Source of the DNA: Anaerolineales bacterium
GTDB lineage: Bacteria; Chloroflexota; Anaerolineae; Anaerolineales; Villigracilaceae
Assembly (NCBI GenBank): GCA_029933275.1
Contig: JAOZOM010000046.1
Coordinates: 1 to 11,165, forward strand
Direction: 5' to 3'
Length of the DNA: 11,165 bases
Shown one piece after another: positions 1-7,300 of this stretch; position 1 is the first letter of the stretch, and every line of letters starts with the position of its first letter. The notes below the pieces were generated by a model that did no database searches, was not told the origin of the DNA, and saw nothing but the letters and a program-made list of their open reading frames with translations. The translations under genes and the position numbers were made by a program.

Positions 1-45
1 GTTTTTCTTCGCGCTCTTCGCTTCTTCGCGGTGAAAAACAAAGTT
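1..45. repeat. Degenerate TTCGCG-type intergenic repeat (copy 1)
   Basis: A run of imperfect 8-9 bp units (TTCTTCGCG, CTCTTCGC, TTCTTCGCGG followed by TGAAAAAC) fills the space directly after the stop codon of the aminotransferase gene and runs to the window edge. It shares its layout (three pyrimidine/G units, then GTGGT/GGTGA, then an A-run) with stretches at 1805-1836, 7301-7337 and 9515-9549. No terminator-like hairpin with a T-run is visible here for the minus-strand genes. Function is unknown. Confidence 0.55.
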
Positions 46-1143
46 TTACTGAGTTTTCAGAACTTCAACAACATAATCAATCTGCTCATTGCTCATTTCG
101 GGATAAACGGGAATGGCTATTGTCTCCGCGCTGGCTTTCTCTGCGACCGGGAAATCGCCCTCTTTGTAGCCCAACGCTCTACACGGTTCTGCTAAATGCA
201 AAGGTTGCGGATAGTAGACACTCGTCCCGATTTCGGCTTCTTTAAGGTGCGATTCTAGCTCATCTCGGTTGGGGATTTGTAAAATATAGAGGTGATAAAC
301 GTGTTTTCTGTCGGGGGCTTCGTAAGGGGTACGAAGATCTTCAATACCAGCTAATGCAGAACTATACGCGTGAGCCACTTTTCGCCGACCTTCGTTCCAT
401 TTATCCAAATAGGGCAATTTGACGCGCAAAATTGCGGCTTGGAGCGCGTCCAAACGGCTGTTATAGCCCAAAACTTCGGGAAAGTATTTTTTCTTCCAGC
501 CATGCACGCGTAAGATGCGTAAATTCTCCGCTAGTTCGGGATTGTCCGTCACGACCATTCCGCCATCGCCATAACCACCCAAATTTTTGCTTGGGAAGAA
601 ACTCAAACAGCCAATATCGCCAATCCCGCCGGTTTTTCGTCCTTTATATTCCGCGCCAAAGGCTTGGGCATTATCTTCGATGATGCGTAAATCATGTTCG
701 GCAGCAATCTCGACTAAAACATCCATATCCGCCGATTGTCCGTAAAGATGCACGGGAATAATCGCCTTCGTTTTTCCGCTTATTTTGGCGCGCACTTGCT
801 CAGCGTCAATGCAGTAGGTTTTTTCGTCCACGTCCACAAAAACAGGGATTGCGCCAACGTGCAAAATCGCGCCAACTGTCGCAAAAAAAGAGTAGGCGGG
901 CAAAATCACTTCGTCCCCCGCACGGATGTCGAGGGCGCGCAACGCAAGGATGAGCGCGTCTGTGCCGGAGGCTACGCCAATCCCGTGCGCCACGCCCAAA
1001 TAATCCGCAACTTCTGCTTCAAGTGCGACAACTTCAGGTCCTAAAATAAAGTAGCCCGAATCCAAAACACGCTGAATAGCTGCGTCTATTTCAGGTTTAA
1101 TTTCTTTGTATTGTGAAACTAAATCTAATAAGGGAACTTTCAC
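46..1143 (-). CDS. DegT/DnrJ/EryC1/StrS-family PLP-dependent sugar aminotransferase
   Basis: A 365-aa fold-type I PLP aminotransferase that converts a keto-sugar nucleotide to the amino sugar in the cytoplasm for surface glycan synthesis. Visible family motifs are GVASGTDALILAL (about 56-68), GDEVILPAYSF (76-86), PVHLYGQ (130-136), EDNAQAFGA with the cofactor-contacting Asp157, SFFPSKNLGGYGDGG with the Schiff-base Lys186, and GYNSRLDALQAAIL further on. Length fits the family. The GTG start at 1143 is preferred: it has GGAG about 7 nt upstream, begins exactly at the conserved VPLLDL strand, and overlaps the upstream stop as GTGA. A longer reading to 1200 adds 19 non-homologous residues. Tight coupling to the WbpD-like acetyltransferase suggests a WbpE/WlbC role (3-amino group on UDP-GlcNAcA), but a dTDP-3-amino-hexose pathway (FdtB/QdtB) is also possible. 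Confidence 0.93.
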   Translation of the reverse strand: MKVPLLDLVSQYKEIKPEIDAAIQRVLDSGYFILGPEVVALEAEVADYLGVAHGIGVASGTDALILALRALDIRAGDEVILPAYSFFATVGAILHVGAIPVFVDVDEKTYCIDAEQVRAKISGKTKAIIPVHLYGQSADMDVLVEIAAEHDLRIIEDNAQAFGAEYKGRKTGGIGDIGCLSFFPSKNLGGYGDGGMVVTDNPELAENLRILRVHGWKKKYFPEVLGYNSRLDALQAAILRVKLPYLDKWNEGRRKVAHAYSSALAGIEDLRTPYEAPDRKHVYHLYILQIPNRDELESHLKEAEIGTSVYYPQPLHLAEPCRALGYKEGDFPVAEKASAETIAIPVYPEMSNEQIDYVVEVLKTQ

Positions 1144-1733
1144 TTTTCTTCTCCGATTGGCTGAATCACATCCTCTTTTTTCTGATATTGGATTCCGCAC
1201 TCTGCACAGGTGACCTGCTCATTTGCGGATTCTCCTGTAAAGGGAAGTTTGACCCCGCACCGGCAGATCCACGCGTGGATTTGGGCTGGGTTGCCATAAA
1301 CAAGCGCATACGCGGGGACATCTTTCGTCACCACCGCGCCCGCCCCAACGAAAGAATACGCTCCGAGCGTGGTTCCGCAAATGACGGTCGCATTTGCTCC
1401 AATTGTGACCCCGCGTTTAACGTGCGTAATCATATATTCGCCGCGCCGATTGACGTGACTGCGCGGATTAATCACATTCGTAAAGACCATCGAAGGACCG
1501 AGAAAAACATCATCTTCGAGAATCACGCCGGTATAAACCGAAACATTATTCTGAATTTTGACATTATTTCCAATTTCAACATCGTTGGCAACAAAAACAT
1601 TCTGCCCGATATTACAGCCCTCGCCGATTTTCACTTTAGGCATGATATGGCAAAAATGCCAAATTTTGGTGTTTTTGCCGATTTCCGCGCCTTCATCTAT
1701 GCAAGAGGAAGGGTGTGTATAAAAATTTGTCAT
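1140..1733 (-). CDS. WbpD/WlbB-like nucleotide-sugar N-acetyltransferase (left-handed beta-helix)
   Basis: A 197-aa hexapeptide-repeat acyltransferase. Imperfect [LIV]-G-x4 turns run from about residue 12 to 147 (EGAEIGKNTKI, KIGEGCNIGQNVFV, VEIGNNVKIQNN, GVTIGANATVICGTTLG). The loop SMVFTNVINPRS (81-92) with Asn86 is typical of the WbpD/WlbB group, which acetylates the 3-amino group of UDP-2-acetamido-3-aminoglucuronate using acetyl-CoA. FdtC-like dTDP-sugar enzymes share this look, so the substrate is not settled. The C-terminus carries CxCG (157-160) and CxxCG (176-180), a probable zinc ribbon beyond the helix. The ATG at 1733 has no clear SD, only an A-rich GAAAAAGAAAAA leader. The end overlaps the aminotransferase start by 4 nt, implying translational coupling: product of the aminotransferase is the substrate here. 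Confidence 0.92.
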   Translation of the reverse strand: MTNFYTHPSSCIDEGAEIGKNTKIWHFCHIMPKVKIGEGCNIGQNVFVANDVEIGNNVKIQNNVSVYTGVILEDDVFLGPSMVFTNVINPRSHVNRRGEYMITHVKRGVTIGANATVICGTTLGAYSFVGAGAVVTKDVPAYALVYGNPAQIHAWICRCGVKLPFTGESANEQVTCAECGIQYQKKEDVIQPIGEEK

Positions 1734-1752
1734 GGTATTTTTTCTTTTTCAT

Positions 1753-1827
1753 CCACAAAGATACACGAAGTAGCATAAAATTTTTCTCTCTTTTTCCAAG
1801 AACTCTGTGCGTTTTGTGTTCTTTGTA
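1753..1827. repeat. Inverted pair of intergenic repeats between HAD and acetyltransferase genes
   Basis: The 106-nt gap holds two copies of the intergenic repeat in opposite orientation: CCACAAAGATACACGAAG at 1753-1770 and, reversed, TTTTGTGTTCTTTGTAG at 1812-1828. About three quarters of positions pair over roughly 20 bp, with a T-rich spacer between. The left copy lies directly in the leader of the minus-strand acetyltransferase. It could form a long imperfect hairpin in RNA; no clean rho-independent terminator is evident. Confidence 0.55.
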
Positions 1828-1839
1828 GTGAGTAAACGT

Positions 1840-2520
1840 CTATGCTCTCAGGAGCACTTTATCCAACTCTGCGGTGGTATCCAAAATCAAATCCGCATCG
1901 TATTTGCGAAGTTCTTTCTCCTCGCCAAATCCGCAAAGCACGCCGAGGGTTTGTGCGCCCGCGCGTTTTCCGGCGCGAATATCTACGGTGGTATCGCCAA
2001 TCATTAAGCAATCTTCGGGTGCGACCTTCATCTTTTCAGCGGCGTAGAGAACGGGGTCGGGATAGGGTTTGCTATGCTCGGCGGTAAGTGCGGTGACGAT
2101 TACATCGAAGTAGGGGGCGAGGTCATATTCTTCCAAAAATCGCATTGTTCCGGCTTCGTTACGCGCGGTGACAACAGCCATTGGATAATGTCCACGAAGG
2201 GCATCCAGCATTTCTTTGATTCCATCGATTAGGATGAAATGCTTTAACGGAGGGGGCTTTTGCCGCGTCAACCAATCCACAACGGAGGCAAGTTCATCGT
2301 CAAGTCCGAGCCTGTCCGGAAATCCGATAAGGGTATTGCCGGGGCTTTCGCTCCACATCACCAAACGGCGCGCCGCGTGATGGGCATCCCCATCCTTAAA
2401 AAGGAAAGAGACGGGGCGGAGATATTTCTCAAATTTGGCGACATATTGGTCGTCTGTGTCGCTGAGGGTACCGTCTACGTCGAAGCAGAGGGCTTGGATG
2501 CGTGGAATATTGAGACTCAT
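1840..2520 (-). CDS. HAD-superfamily phosphatase (phosphoglycolate phosphatase-like)
   Basis: A 226-aa haloacid dehalogenase-fold hydrolase, probably a cytosolic phosphomonoesterase. All four HAD motifs are present: motif I FDVDGTLSDT with nucleophile Asp14 and acid/base Asp16; motif II VVTAR with Thr118; motif III HSKPYPDP with Lys151; motif IV IGDTTVD with Asp176 and Asp180 for Mg2+. The stretch from about 20 to 100 forms an alpha-helical C1 cap as in subfamily IA (Gph, PGMB). The ATG at 2520 is chosen because GAGGTG lies with ideal spacing before it (2524-2529 on the minus strand); a GTG two codons earlier lies inside that SD. It heads the minus-strand block, 106 nt before the acetyltransferase, so a link to nucleotide-sugar metabolism is possible but unproven. 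The exact substrate cannot be read from sequence. Confidence 0.9.
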   Translation of the reverse strand: MSLNIPRIQALCFDVDGTLSDTDDQYVAKFEKYLRPVSFLFKDGDAHHAARRLVMWSESPGNTLIGFPDRLGLDDELASVVDWLTRQKPPPLKHFILIDGIKEMLDALRGHYPMAVVTARNEAGTMRFLEEYDLAPYFDVIVTALTAEHSKPYPDPVLYAAEKMKVAPEDCLMIGDTTVDIRAGKRAGAQTLGVLCGFGEEKELRKYDADLILDTTAELDKVLLRA

Positions 2521-2543
2521 TTTCACCTCTCATAGAATTTCTC

Positions 2544-2574
2544 TTGATTTTACTCTATCTTGATATGCTATACT
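2544..2574 (+). promoter_or_regulatory. Extended -10 promoter for the kinase operon, leaderless spacing
   Basis: TGCTATACT (2566-2574) is an extended -10 element ending 7 nt before the kinase ATG at 2582; an overlapping TGATATGCT (2561-2569) is a second candidate. A TTGATT at 2544-2549 could serve as -35 with a long 19-nt spacer to TATACT. The start point would fall at about 2576-2582, leaving 0-6 nt of leader. No SD precedes the ATG at a workable distance. The same 61-nt gap must hold the divergent HAD promoter; TAAAAT on the minus strand (2552-2547) is a weak candidate for that. Confidence 0.5.
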
Positions 2575-2581
2575 TTTAGAG

Positions 2582-4654
2582 ATGTCAAATAATGAGAACC
2601 GATCCCTGTTAGAACTGCTTTATCATGTGAGTAGCGAGGTTGCCACTGCCCTCGATTTGCGAACTGTTTTGCAACGCGTCCTTTATGCGGCGATTGATAA
2701 CGTAGGCGGAGAGCGCGGCAGTATTGTCGTGATGGATGAGCTTGGTAAGCCGCTCGATTCGATTATTGTGCATGGCAAACGGATTCAGGGGGATACGACT
2801 CAGCAACTTCGCGTGACGGTGGAACGCGGCTTGGCTGGATGGGTGGCGCGCAATAGGAAGCCTGCTCTCGTCCCCGATACGAGCCGCGATAAACGCTGGC
2901 TACGTCGTCCGGACGATGCTGTTCAGAAAAGCGGTGCGAAATCGGCAATTTGTGTACCATTAATGGCGCGAGAAAAGATCGTGGGGGTAATGACGCTTGT
3001 CCACTCTCTGCCAAATGCTTTTGATCGCGGACATCTTGAGTTGATGCAAGCTATCGCCGACCAAACTGGAATTGCAATTTTGAACGCGCGTTTATATACA
3101 GAGAGCCAACGTCAGGCGCGTGTAATGACCGCTTTGGCGGAGGGCGCGGCAACCATCAATGCTTCACTCAAAATGGATGATGTCTTCCAGCGAATTTTGA
3201 ATCAGACTATGCAGGCTTTGCAAGTAGAAACAGTTGCTCTTGCTTTGGAAGAAGAGAAGACAGGAGATTTCATCTTCCGTGCTGCAACCGGCAAAGAAGC
3301 GGGGAGCGTTTTAGGCAGACGTGTGGAAGTTGGCAAAGGGATAATTGAAAAAGTAGTCAGAGAAAGACGCGGGGTTGTAATTCCTGCGTTGCAAGAAGAA
3401 AATCCTTTCGCAAAACATAGCTTTTTCGACAAAATCGCTTCACAATCCATCGCAATCGCCCCCATCCAAGCACAAGGAAAAATTATCGGCGTGATGGAGG
3501 CGATTAATCCAATCTCAGGCGTTTTTGACCCCGATGCTTTATTAGTGATGACCGGTATAGGCAACTTAGCGGGAACAACAATTCAGAACGCACAACTTTT
3601 CGCTCAGGTTGAAGAAACCCAAAAGCGTTATTACGAACTTTTTAACGACAGCATAGATCCCATTTTTATTACCGATTGGGATGGAAGAATCATTGACGGG
3701 AATCGCAAAACGATCTCTCTAAGCAAATATGATGCAGATGCCCTCCTCGCGATGGGAATCGAAAAAACGCACGATGTTGATTGGGAAATTTTGGGCAAAG
3801 ATTTTGAGTATTTACGCTACGACCAAAGCTATGAGTATGAAGCAAATTACTATGTAAAAGATGGTGCTCCTATCCCCGTAGAGGTCTATGTTCGCAGCAT
3901 TTATTTTGGAAAAAAAGAAGCTATTCAGTGGCTTTTTCGCGATATTAGCGAGCGCAAAGCCCTCGATGTCCTGCGTAACGATATGACCTCCATGATCTAC
4001 CACGATTTGCGCTCCCCCTTGGCTAACGTCATCTCCAGCTTAGAGATTTTAGATATCTTACTTGATGAAAAAGACGAATCTGTTCTCTCCGTACTGGAAA
4101 TAGCGGGGAATTCCACCAATCGGATGCAACGCCTCATTGCCTCCTTGCTGGATATTAATCGTCTTGAAGCGGGACAAGAAATTATGACTCAAGAGAGCGT
4201 TTCGCCGAATCAATTAATCCAAGACGCGTTGGAAGCAGTCAGTCCCTCAACAACAACTCGTCAGCAAAAGATAAATGCTAAAATCTCGAAACGGCTTCCC
4301 AATATCTGGGTGGACGATGATATGATTCACCGTGTTCTGATTAACCTGCTTGAGAACGCCTCCAAATTCACCCCCGTTGAAGGCAATCTTGAAATCGGCG
4401 CAAAAACAAATGGCAAATGGCTAGAATTTTGGGTAGCGGATGATGGCGTTGGCATCTCACCAGAAAATCGTGCCAGCATTTTTGAAAAATTCACGCGTGG
4501 TACGGGCAAAGAAAAAATTTCAGGCTTGGGGATTGGGCTCGCTTTTTGTCGTCTTGCCGTGAATAAACATGGCGGAAAAATTTGGATTGATAATAGCCAC
4601 GGTAAAGGAACATGTTTCAGAATTAACCTCCCCATTGATAAAAATCACAACTAG
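2582..4654 (+). CDS. GAF-GAF-PAS sensor histidine kinase, no membrane segments
   Basis: A 690-aa soluble two-component sensor kinase. In order: GAF domain 1 (about 12-168, with GERGSIVV and AICVPLMAREKIVGVMTL), GAF domain 2 (about 182-340, with APIQAQGKIIGVMEAINP), PAS (about 345-460, with LFNDSIDPIFITDWDGRI and the closing WLFRDISERKA), HisKA with phospho-acceptor His474 in MIYHDLRSPLANV, and HATPase_c with N-box Asn592 (LLENASKF), G1 DDGVG (620-624), F-box FEKFTRG and G2 GLGIGL (648-653). All catalytic residues are intact. No transmembrane helix or receiver domain is seen, so the signal is cytosolic (small ligand or redox through the GAF/PAS domains). No response regulator gene lies in the window, so it is an orphan kinase. 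It is first in an apparent operon with an MBL-fold gene 9 nt downstream. ATG lacks an SD. Confidence 0.95.
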   Translation: MSNNENRSLLELLYHVSSEVATALDLRTVLQRVLYAAIDNVGGERGSIVVMDELGKPLDSIIVHGKRIQGDTTQQLRVTVERGLAGWVARNRKPALVPDTSRDKRWLRRPDDAVQKSGAKSAICVPLMAREKIVGVMTLVHSLPNAFDRGHLELMQAIADQTGIAILNARLYTESQRQARVMTALAEGAATINASLKMDDVFQRILNQTMQALQVETVALALEEEKTGDFIFRAATGKEAGSVLGRRVEVGKGIIEKVVRERRGVVIPALQEENPFAKHSFFDKIASQSIAIAPIQAQGKIIGVMEAINPISGVFDPDALLVMTGIGNLAGTTIQNAQLFAQVEETQKRYYELFNDSIDPIFITDWDGRIIDGNRKTISLSKYDADALLAMGIEKTHDVDWEILGKDFEYLRYDQSYEYEANYYVKDGAPIPVEVYVRSIYFGKKEAIQWLFRDISERKALDVLRNDMTSMIYHDLRSPLANVISSLEILDILLDEKDESVLSVLEIAGNSTNRMQRLIASLLDINRLEAGQEIMTQESVSPNQLIQDALEAVSPSTTTRQQKINAKISKRLPNIWVDDDMIHRVLINLLENASKFTPVEGNLEIGAKTNGKWLEFWVADDGVGISPENRASIFEKFTRGTGKEKISGLGIGLAFCRLAVNKHGGKIWIDNSHGKGTCFRINLPIDKNHN

Positions 4655-4663
4655 GAAACCCTC

Positions 4664-5518
4664 ATGCAATCACCTAAAAAAAATATTTATATCGAAGATA
4701 AATACGCCGGCGTCACTTTAGGCGCAATTCTCCTTCCACATGGCACCATCTATATCGACACCCCGCTGATTCCCGAAGATGGGCGTGCTTGGCGCGCCGA
4801 TCTTCTCAGCCTCGAAAGCGGACATGAACGACTACTCATCAATCTTGATACCAATATAGATCGGACAATCGGTGCGCGCTCAATGGATACAAATATTCTC
4901 GCGCACGAAAGCCTCACCGACTTCTTCAAAAATCGCTCCGCAACCTTCAAGGTGCAGGGGCAACGCACCGGTGCAGAATGGGAAAATATCCCCACACTGG
5001 GGAATGTCCGCTGGGCACCACCGCAGATTACCTTTACTCAAAAGATAACATTATATTGGGGCGAAACCCCAATTATTCTTGAATATCATCCCGGTCCTGA
5101 TTTCGGTGCGATCTGGGTCATCCTGCCCAACGAAAAAACCGTTTTTGTTGGCGATGCGATTCTAAAAAATCAGCCTCCCTTCTTCGCCAATGCCGACCTC
5201 CCGCGTTGGCTTGAAGACCTCGACCTCCTTACCAGCGAAGCCTATCAAGGCTACACCATCATCAGCGGGCGCGGCGGTGTTTGCGCCTCCAGCACTATTG
5301 AGAAACAAAGCCAACTCATCAAAACCGCCCATGAAAAACTCGAAAAACTCCTCGAAAAAAATGCCGAGGTCGAAAAAACAGAAGAGCTGATTCCCGCCCT
5401 CCTCGAACCCCTGCGCTTCCTCGCCGCCGATGAAGAACCCTACAGCCAACGCCTACGCTACGGTCTAAAAGAATATTATCTGCGTCAGAAAACACTCAGA
5501 GAGGGAGAAGAAGCATAA
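4664..5518 (+). CDS. Metallo-beta-lactamase-fold protein lacking the canonical metal ligands
   Basis: A 284-aa protein recognisable as MBL-fold by its strand/loop pattern: GTIYIDTPLIPEDGRAWR (27-44), RLLINLDTNIDRTIGA (56-71) in the place of the THxHxDHxxG loop, NILAHESL (77-84), YHPGPDFGAIWVILP (141-155), TVFVGDAIL (159-167), and IISGRGGV (199-206) in the place of GHG. The ligand positions read Asp62-x-Asn64-x-Asp66-Arg67 instead of HxHxDH, Asp146 or no His in the third-His loop, and Arg203 instead of the final His; only Asp66 and Asp164 remain. It is therefore either a non-catalytic fold or one with an altered site. The C-terminus (about 215-284) is charged and helical, probably coiled-coil. 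ATG has an AGGAA SD that uses the kinase stop region. Expected to be co-expressed with the kinase; function unknown. Confidence 0.8.
   Translation: MQSPKKNIYIEDKYAGVTLGAILLPHGTIYIDTPLIPEDGRAWRADLLSLESGHERLLINLDTNIDRTIGARSMDTNILAHESLTDFFKNRSATFKVQGQRTGAEWENIPTLGNVRWAPPQITFTQKITLYWGETPIILEYHPGPDFGAIWVILPNEKTVFVGDAILKNQPPFFANADLPRWLEDLDLLTSEAYQGYTIISGRGGVCASSTIEKQSQLIKTAHEKLEKLLEKNAEVEKTEELIPALLEPLRFLAADEEPYSQRLRYGLKEYYLRQKTLREGEEA
5501..5517 (+). promoter_or_regulatory. SD and probable AUA start codon of the asparaginase gene
   Basis: GAGGGAG (5501-5507) is a good SD, and exactly 7 nt later comes ATA (5515-5517), which overlaps the upstream TAA stop as ATAA. The asparaginase reading frame has no ATG, GTG or TTG near its natural N-terminus; the first TTG is at 5722, well inside the conserved core. 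ATA is therefore the best-placed start. The same 4-nt stop/start overlap (as ATGA) is used by the next gene. Confidence 0.5.
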
Positions 5519-6558
5519 ATACCAACTACACCCCTGTTTTAGAAAGAACGCGCGGCACAAGAGTCGAATCACAGCATTATGCCGCAGCCGCTCTAGTTGA
5601 TTCCTCCGGAAAACTGCTCGCTTGGATTGGGAATCCCCAACTGGAGACCTTTCTCCGATCAGCCGCGAAACCCTTTCAGGCAATTCCGCTTATCGAGCAG
5701 GGTGGCGCGCGTGATTTAGGCTTGATTCCGCGTGAAATAGCCCAAATCTGCGCCTCGCACACTGGAACCGATATGCACGTCGAAGCCGTCCGCGGTATCC
5801 AAGCCAAAATCGGGATTAATGAACAACATCTGCAATGTGGCACACATCCACCGATAGATAAAGCGACCGCCGAACGCCTCCTCATCGCAGGAGAAAAGCC
5901 CACCCCAATTCGACATAATTGCTCCGGCAAACATACTGGGATGCTCGCCCTCGCCAAACTACGCGGCTTGCCTCTTGACACTTATCTTGATACTGAACAT
6001 CCCGTCCAAAAAGATATTCTGGCAGCCTTCTCCGAGATGTGCCAAATCGCCCCAGAGAAAGTGGGCATCGGCATAGATGGTTGCTCCGCGCCGAATTTTG
6101 CCGTTCCCCTCTACAACGCCGCACTAGGATTTGCTCGTCTCGTTGACCCGCGTGATTTACCGGAGAAACGCGCTAAAGCATGCAAAACCATCACCGCCGC
6201 GATGATGGCACATCCCGAAATGGTGAGCGGATTTGGTCGCTTCGACACGCGGCTGATGCAGGTCGGGCGCGGCAAGTTGGTCGTTAAGGTGGGAGCAGAG
6301 GGATATCAGGCGGTCGGCATCATGCCTAATTTAACGGAAGCAAGCTCAAAAGGAGTCGGGATCGCCTTAAAAATATCCGATGGCGACACAACAGAAAAAG
6401 TCCGCTCCGCGGTAATGTTGGAAATCCTCCGCCAATTCGGAATCCTAAACAAATCCGAGCTGGAAGAATTAGCCGAGTTTGGACCTAAAAATCCGATTTT
6501 AAATTGGCGAAAAATTACTGTAGGCGAAAGCCGTCCGATTTTTGAGTTGGATAGATGA
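5515..6558 (+). CDS. L-asparaginase, AnsII / Rhizobium etli type (PF06089), with a probable AUA start
   Basis: About 347 aa if started at ATA 5515. It hydrolyses L-asparagine to aspartate and ammonia in the cytosol. Conserved features match the R. etli enzyme class with numbering shifted by one: Ser49-x-x-Lys52 in RSAAKPFQ, Ser81 in CASHTGTD, the metal-site cluster Cys136/Lys139/His140 in HNCSGKHTGML, Cys190 in IDGCSAPNFAVPL, and the late Lys258 in VKVGAEGYQ. The N-terminal strand TPVLERTRGTRVESQHYAAAALVD-type sequence (residues 6-29) is homologous to the family, so translation must begin before about 5530. A TTG start at 5722 would delete Ser49 and Lys52 and give a dead enzyme. Stop TGA overlaps the endonuclease III ATG by 4 nt. 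Third gene of the kinase operon. Confidence 0.9.
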   Translation: MNTNYTPVLERTRGTRVESQHYAAAALVDSSGKLLAWIGNPQLETFLRSAAKPFQAIPLIEQGGARDLGLIPREIAQICASHTGTDMHVEAVRGIQAKIGINEQHLQCGTHPPIDKATAERLLIAGEKPTPIRHNCSGKHTGMLALAKLRGLPLDTYLDTEHPVQKDILAAFSEMCQIAPEKVGIGIDGCSAPNFAVPLYNAALGFARLVDPRDLPEKRAKACKTITAAMMAHPEMVSGFGRFDTRLMQVGRGKLVVKVGAEGYQAVGIMPNLTEASSKGVGIALKISDGDTTEKVRSAVMLEILRQFGILNKSELEELAEFGPKNPILNWRKITVGESRPIFELDR

Positions 6559-7205
6559 ACGAAAAAGCAATTGAAACCCATAAACGCCTTTTAGAAAAAT
6601 TTGGCGAACCGATTTGGCGTAATCCTTTGCCCGCGATTGATGAGTTAGTCTCCACCTTTCTCTCGCAAAACACCAACGACGTGAACCGTGACCGCGCCTT
6701 CGACTCATTGCGTGCCAAATTTCCAACTTGGGAAGAAGTCCGCGATGCCCCCGAAGCGGAAGTGATAGAAGCCGTGCGTGTGGCAGGTTTGGCAAACCAG
6801 AAGGGACCGAATATCCAGCGCGCACTACGTCAAATTAGTGACGAGCGCGGCGAATTAGATTTGGATTTCCTCAAAGAAATGCCCATTGAAGAGGCGCGTG
6901 CATGGCTGACTAAATTTAAGGGCGTTGGACCCAAAACCGCCGCTATTGTTCTGCTTTTTTCTCTTGGAATGCCCGCCTTTCCCGTTGATACGCATGTATA
7001 TCGCGTTACCGGCAGAGTGGGGCTACGTCCTGAGAAAATATCGGTAGAAAAAGCACATCCCTATCTTGAAAATGTTTTCCCACCTGAAAGCTATTACGCC
7101 GTCCATCTCAATATCATCCGCCTGGGGCGCGAGATTTGCAAAGCCCGCAAACCCAATTGCGCCGCCTGCCCGCTTTTGGAAATTTGCGATGCAGCTCCGC
7201 TTTAG
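6555..7205 (+). CDS. nth: Endonuclease III-like DNA glycosylase/AP lyase
   Basis: A 216-aa HhH-GPD base-excision repair enzyme that removes oxidised pyrimidines and cleaves the abasic site. The helix-hairpin-helix is LTKFKGVGPKTAAIVL (118-133) with catalytic Lys127; the catalytic Asp145 lies in FPVDTHVYRV; the C-terminal [4Fe-4S] loop has Cys195-x6-Cys202-x2-Cys205-x5-Cys211, the canonical spacing. Length and motif order match the Nth family; the LSQNTNDVNRDRAF segment (36-49) is typical of the non-enterobacterial branch. ATG at 6555 overlaps the asparaginase stop (ATGA), so it is translationally coupled as the last gene of the operon. No clear terminator follows: a short GTGA-AGC-TCAC stem with TTTTT at 7251-7268 is weak. 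Confidence 0.93.
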   Translation: MNEKAIETHKRLLEKFGEPIWRNPLPAIDELVSTFLSQNTNDVNRDRAFDSLRAKFPTWEEVRDAPEAEVIEAVRVAGLANQKGPNIQRALRQISDERGELDLDFLKEMPIEEARAWLTKFKGVGPKTAAIVLLFSLGMPAFPVDTHVYRVTGRVGLRPEKISVEKAHPYLENVFPPESYYAVHLNIIRLGREICKARKPNCAACPLLEICDAAPL

Positions 7206-7300
7206 ATAGTTCTTAAAACGCTGTAAAAACATTTTTTCATTGCAAGGGGGTGAAGCTCACGAAGTTTTTAAACGGAACAATTTTCAACTCGATTTTAGGC
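7206..7300. other. Gap after nth, no gene seen
   Basis: A/T-rich stretch with no credible ORF. It contains AAGCTCAC at 7253-7260, which recurs at 7342-7349 in the left arm of a hairpin, and a weak stem followed by T5 (7251-7268) that may act as a poor terminator for the operon. Confidence 0.4.

Noticed and set aside
1113..1778. A 221-codon plus-strand open frame opposite the acetyltransferase
   Set aside because: It is antisense to a gene with clear hexapeptide repeats and coupling; its translation is rich in R/H/N/F without family motifs and has no SD.
5722..6558. Asparaginase starting at TTG 5722
   Set aside because: It would lack about 69 conserved residues including Ser49 and Lys52, and there is no SD there.
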